This document shows positions 26,679-29,641 of a DNA stretch of 29,641 nucleotides, piece after piece (position 1 is the first letter of the stretch; the number at the start of each line of letters is the position of its first letter). The stretch comes from CAYJRW01 sp964372865 (GTDB lineage: Bacteria; Patescibacteriota; Minisyncoccia; Minisyncoccales; 2-12-FULL-40-12). The notes below the pieces were generated by a model, which saw only the letters and a list, made by a program, of their open reading frames with translations, was not told the DNA's origin and did not search any database. Location of the stretch: NCBI GenBank assembly GCA_964372865.1, contig CAYJRW010000005.1, positions 1 through 29,641 of the forward strand, in the 5' to 3' direction. A program made the translations under genes and the position numbers.

Positions 26679-28562
26679 TTATTTATTCCAGAGAGCGCCT
26701 GACTTATAGACGGAAACCAGCTCATTCAAAACTTCTATTATCGCATCTTTTTCTCCATTATACACTGCTGTTTTTAATTTTGCCAGTCCATAGTTTAATT
26801 TATTTTCATCTATATCTGATAATTTTGCCGTAAAAATTTTCTGATTCTGGGTTGCTAAAATACCTTCTTCAGCTGTCAAAATCTCCTCGAACAATTTTTC
26901 GCCTGCTCTGGGTTCAGTAAAAACAATCGGTATATCGAGGTCTGGTCTCATCCCTGAAAGCTGAATCATCTGTTTTGCCAGCTCCAAAATCTTTATAGGG
27001 TTTCCCATATCCAAAACAAAAACCTCACCGCCTTCACTAATAGCCCCTGCTTGTAAAACCAACAAGCACGCCTCAGATGTTACCATAAAATACCTTCTCA
27101 TTTCTGGGTGAGTTATTTCTATTGGCTCTCTTTTTCTAATCTTGTCGCGGAAAATTGGTATTACACTCCCCCTGCTGTCCAAAACATTGCCGAATCTCAC
27201 AGAGATGAATCTTGTGCTATTCTTCTGATTCAACGTTTGGCAAATCAGCTCCCCGACTCTTTTGGTAGCTCCCATTACAGAGGTTGGGTTAACCGCTTTG
27301 TCAGTCGAAATAAAAATGAATTTTTCAACTCCATTCCTCAAGGCAGCTTCCCCCACAACTTCCGTGCCAAATACATTATTTTTTACTGCTTCGTCAGAGT
27401 TTTCTTCCATTAAAGGAACGTGCTTATAGGCTGCTGCATGGAAAACAATGTTGGGTTCTCTGTCTGAAAAAACTCTCTCAATCTTTTCTTTATCTCTAAT
27501 ATCGCACACTTGGGAGATTTTTTTCAACTCAGGAAAAACGTCATCCAGTTCTTCTGAAATATTGAAAATTCCTGTTTCGTCTTGGTCCAACAAAATTAAA
27601 GAAGATGGATTAAATTTGGCTATCTGCCTGCAGAGTTCAGAGCCAATTGAGCCTGCAGCTCCTGTAACCAAAACATTTTTGTTTTGTAAGAAGCTTTCAA
27701 TTAATTCTTTGTCAGCTAAAACAAGGTCTCTAGCCAGCAAGTCCTCCATTTTAACTTCGCGAAGCTGGCCTAAGGTTATTTTTCCTGCAAACACTTCCTC
27801 AATAGGTGGAATTATTTTAATCTTTCTTAAGTTAGCTTCTCTTCCTTTTTCAACAGCTGTCTGGATAACCTGGGAATCTACAGAAGGCATGGCTATAATT
27901 AAACCCTCGATTTTATTTCCGCTGACGATTTTGGGAATATCAGCAACTCTACCCAAAACCTTAACTCCGTGAATTGATACTCCCTGCCTGGCTTGAGAGT
28001 CGTCGACAAATCCGACAACCTGAAAAGGACTTGCTCTAACAGTTAAAATATTTCTTAAAATCAGCTCACCAGCGTCACCTGCTCCTGCTATCAAGGTTCT
28101 TTCTTTATCTCCCCTGCGAAAGGGTGAAATCTGGAAATAAATTCTTTTGGCAAAGCGGAGACCCCCAGTAAGAATAAAAATAAAAAAATAAGTGATAAAG
28201 AGAGTTGAACGAGGAAACCCTGAAAAAATTGCGAGATCCCTCAAAACAACAAAAGCGCCTGTCAAAAGCAAGAAACTTATAGAAGTTCCCTTAATGAGCT
28301 GTACCAGCTCTTCAGCTGACACATACCTCCAGGTAAAATGATACAGACGAAAAAAATAAAAAACCGGCAATGTGATTGTCAAAGCCAGCAGCATTATACT
28401 GAGAATATTCAAAGAATACTGGCCAGGCACTACTCCTTCAAACCTGACCAAAAAAGCAAGCCAGACCGAAAGCGAAATTAAAAGTGCGTCTGAAAGCGCA
28501 AAAAATACCAGCTTGGCTAGGGTTCTTTTTTCAAAGAAAATTTTTTGAGCAACAGCAAGCAA
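26679..28562 (-). CDS. Membrane-anchored UDP-sugar 4,6-dehydratase, PglF/WbpM/CapD family
   Basis: The 627-residue protein has an N-terminal membrane domain (4 TM helices within residues ~15-130), a CoA-binding-like Rossmann region (RTLIAGAGDAGELILRNIL, VVGFVDDSQARQGVSIHGVKVLG, in parts), and a C-terminal extended-SDR domain: NAD-binding VTGAAGSIGSELCRQI, DIRDKEKIERVF, AAYKHVPLMEENSDEAV, and STDKAVNPTSVMGATKRVGE, in which Met-x3-Lys replaces the usual Tyr-x3-Lys, a hallmark of this dehydratase family. It would make UDP-4-keto-6-deoxy-GlcNAc, the substrate of the aminotransferase encoded just upstream. The start is TTG 28562, three bases after the aminotransferase stop; no ATG is closer. Confidence 0.9.
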   Translation of the reverse strand: MLAVAQKIFFEKRTLAKLVFFALSDALLISLSVWLAFLVRFEGVVPGQYSLNILSIMLLALTITLPVFYFFRLYHFTWRYVSAEELVQLIKGTSISFLLLTGAFVVLRDLAIFSGFPRSTLFITYFFIFILTGGLRFAKRIYFQISPFRRGDKERTLIAGAGDAGELILRNILTVRASPFQVVGFVDDSQARQGVSIHGVKVLGRVADIPKIVSGNKIEGLIIAMPSVDSQVIQTAVEKGREANLRKIKIIPPIEEVFAGKITLGQLREVKMEDLLARDLVLADKELIESFLQNKNVLVTGAAGSIGSELCRQIAKFNPSSLILLDQDETGIFNISEELDDVFPELKKISQVCDIRDKEKIERVFSDREPNIVFHAAAYKHVPLMEENSDEAVKNNVFGTEVVGEAALRNGVEKFIFISTDKAVNPTSVMGATKRVGELICQTLNQKNSTRFISVRFGNVLDSRGSVIPIFRDKIRKREPIEITHPEMRRYFMVTSEACLLVLQAGAISEGGEVFVLDMGNPIKILELAKQMIQLSGMRPDLDIPIVFTEPRAGEKLFEEILTAEEGILATQNQKIFTAKLSDIDENKLNYGLAKLKTAVYNGEKDAIIEVLNELVSVYKSGALWNK

Positions 28563-28564
28563 GT

Positions 28565-29641
28565 TTATTTATAAAATTCTCTAATCGCTTGTATAATCTC
28601 TTCCGCTTCTTCATCTCCCAATTCGGGGTAAGCCGGTAATCTCACAGCGTCTTTTGAAATGCTCTCGGTTACAGGCAAAGAAAAGTGGTCAAGATACAAG
28701 TTTTTTAACTTATGATTCGGCGTTGTCTCGCGGATAAGCACTTCAATGCCTTTTGAGTCCATAAACTGTTTAAACTTTTCTCTTTCTTCTGAACTTCCTA
28801 TGCGAACAATAAACTCCTGTATGACATCACCTTCTCCATAAGTTGGAAGTTTCAGAGGAAGGTTTTTTAACCCTTCACAGTACATATCCGCAATCTTCTT
28901 TCTTCTCTCAAGAAACTCCTTGTAATATTTAAACTTCACGTTGAGTAAGGCAGCTTGTATATTATCTAACCGCGATTTCCATGCCCATTGCACTATGTCA
29001 GGCGTGGGAAAATCAGCCATTCTTACTGAGGTTTGCGCCATATTCCAGTGGTTTCTCAAAAGATAAAGTTTTTCGCACAAGGCCCTGTTATTGGTGACAA
29101 TGCCTCCTCCGTCGCCAAAACCGCCCAAAAGTTTTGGCGTATTAAAACTGAAACATCCCACATCGCCAAAACTGCCAGCCCTCTTTCCTTTAAAAGAAGA
29201 ACCCAAGGCTTGAGCGCCATCTTCAATAACGTATAAGTTATGCCGTTTTGCTATTTCCATAATGCTATCCATATCGCATACTTTTCCGTGGAAATGCACA
29301 GGCAAAATGGCTTTTGTGCGAGGGGTAATGGCCTGCTCTACAAGCTCTGGGTTCATCAGTTCATTTTCTGCAACATCAATGAGAACTGGTTTTGCTCCTG
29401 AGTGAACAATGCACTGCAGCGAAGCAATAAAAGTGTGGGCCACCGTGATGACTTCGTCGCCTTCAAATAGTTTATGGGCTTCATCTATGCTGATTTCACC
29501 TGAATACACTCTGTCTAAGAGATAATTCCAGTTTCCTTTAATGCCAAGGGCTTTACAAGAAAGAAACAAAGCATCGGTTCCCGAATTAACTCCAACTGCA
29601 TACTTTGTCCCTACAAATTTTGCCAAATTGTCTTCAAACTT
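28565..29641 (-). CDS. DegT/DnrJ/EryC1-family sugar aminotransferase (5' end beyond the right edge)
   Basis: PLP-dependent aminotransferase that converts a keto sugar nucleotide to an amino sugar, likely using the product of the dehydratase downstream (PglE/PglF-like pair). The frame is open to 29641, reading KFEDNLAKFVGTKYAVGVNS, so about 20-40 N-terminal residues are outside. GVNSGTDALFLSC, IEDGAQALGSSFKGKRAG, CFSFNTPKLLGGFGDGGGIV (PLP Lys in TPK), LDNIQAALLNVK and LPAYPELGDEEAEEI match the family. An insertion of about 25 residues (NWNYLLDRVYSGEISIDEAH...) lies between the first helix and GDEVITVAHTF, where the family normally has a short turn. Confidence 0.92.
   Translation of the reverse strand, partial: KFEDNLAKFVGTKYAVGVNSGTDALFLSCKALGIKGNWNYLLDRVYSGEISIDEAHKLFEGDEVITVAHTFIASLQCIVHSGAKPVLIDVAENELMNPELVEQAITPRTKAILPVHFHGKVCDMDSIMEIAKRHNLYVIEDGAQALGSSFKGKRAGSFGDVGCFSFNTPKLLGGFGDGGGIVTNNRALCEKLYLLRNHWNMAQTSVRMADFPTPDIVQWAWKSRLDNIQAALLNVKFKYYKEFLERRKKIADMYCEGLKNLPLKLPTYGEGDVIQEFIVRIGSSEEREKFKQFMDSKGIEVLIRETTPNHKLKNLYLDHFSLPVTESISKDAVRLPAYPELGDEEAEEIIQAIREFYK

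Overview
The window reads as a chromosomal piece of a reduced-genome bacterium of the Candidate Phyla Radiation (Patescibacteria), most likely Parcubacteria/Paceibacteria-like. This is inferred from A+T-rich DNA, tightly packed and overlapping housekeeping genes, shortened aminoacyl-tRNA synthetases (PheS without its coiled coil, PheT without its tRNA-binding domain, ProRS without its editing insertion), rplK not followed by rplA, a GatCAB amidotransferase, and typical small lineage proteins (PaaX/Cas2-like, PEGA-domain, HEPN-like membrane protein). NusG ends in TGA, so the standard bacterial code applies. A run of exactly 100 N marks a scaffold gap inside the RseP gene, so this is an assembled draft or metagenome contig.

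Layout. 1-1352: N-terminal ~450 codons of gatB (minus). 1420-2092: a PaaX/Cas2-like gene bracketed by two near-identical palindromes. 2098-5345: a deoxypyrimidine cluster, folA - dCTP-deaminase-like - tmk on minus, thyA divergent on plus, and canonical dcd at the tail of the next operon. 4755-11305 (minus): pheS-pheT-gyrB-secE-nusG-rplK-dcd, starting at a clear promoter and ending at an intrinsic terminator. 11511-11867: tRNA-Asp, tRNA-Met and a divergent CAT-anticodon tRNA with its own promoter. 11884-21086 (minus): murA-mreB-holB-frr-rseP-proS-mreB-gatC-gatA-HEPN-like membrane protein, joining cell-wall growth, shape, translation and replication. 21119-22084: PEGA-domain protein (plus). 22127-24310: a small hypothetical gene, a repeat-rich island, rpsI and murB (minus). 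24512-29641 (minus): surface-glycan genes (DegT aminotransferase, PglF/WbpM-type 4,6-dehydratase, Wzy/ligase-like protein with TPRs).

Two themes stand out. First, several genes (thyA, rpsI, pheS, the PEGA gene, the PaaX-like gene) have a -10 element, usually of extended TGn type, so close to the start codon that the mRNA would be leaderless or carry a leader of only a few nucleotides. In the same window there is a tRNA whose four helices are intact but whose D-loop, anticodon-loop and T-loop consensus bases are changed; it has some initiator-like features and a strong promoter ending one base before its 5' end. Second, small hairpin repeats and A+T-rich mini-tandems sit in frame inside conserved genes (gyrB, gatA, holB, pheT) and in intergenic islands; one hairpin keeps its stem through paired substitutions.

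The strongest candidates for something undescribed are the divergent tRNA (11797-11867), the palindrome-flanked PaaX/Cas2-like gene (1420-2092), the structured 65-nt RNA in front of murB (24311-24375) and the covarying hairpin repeat family. All were read by eye; no database search or folding program was run.
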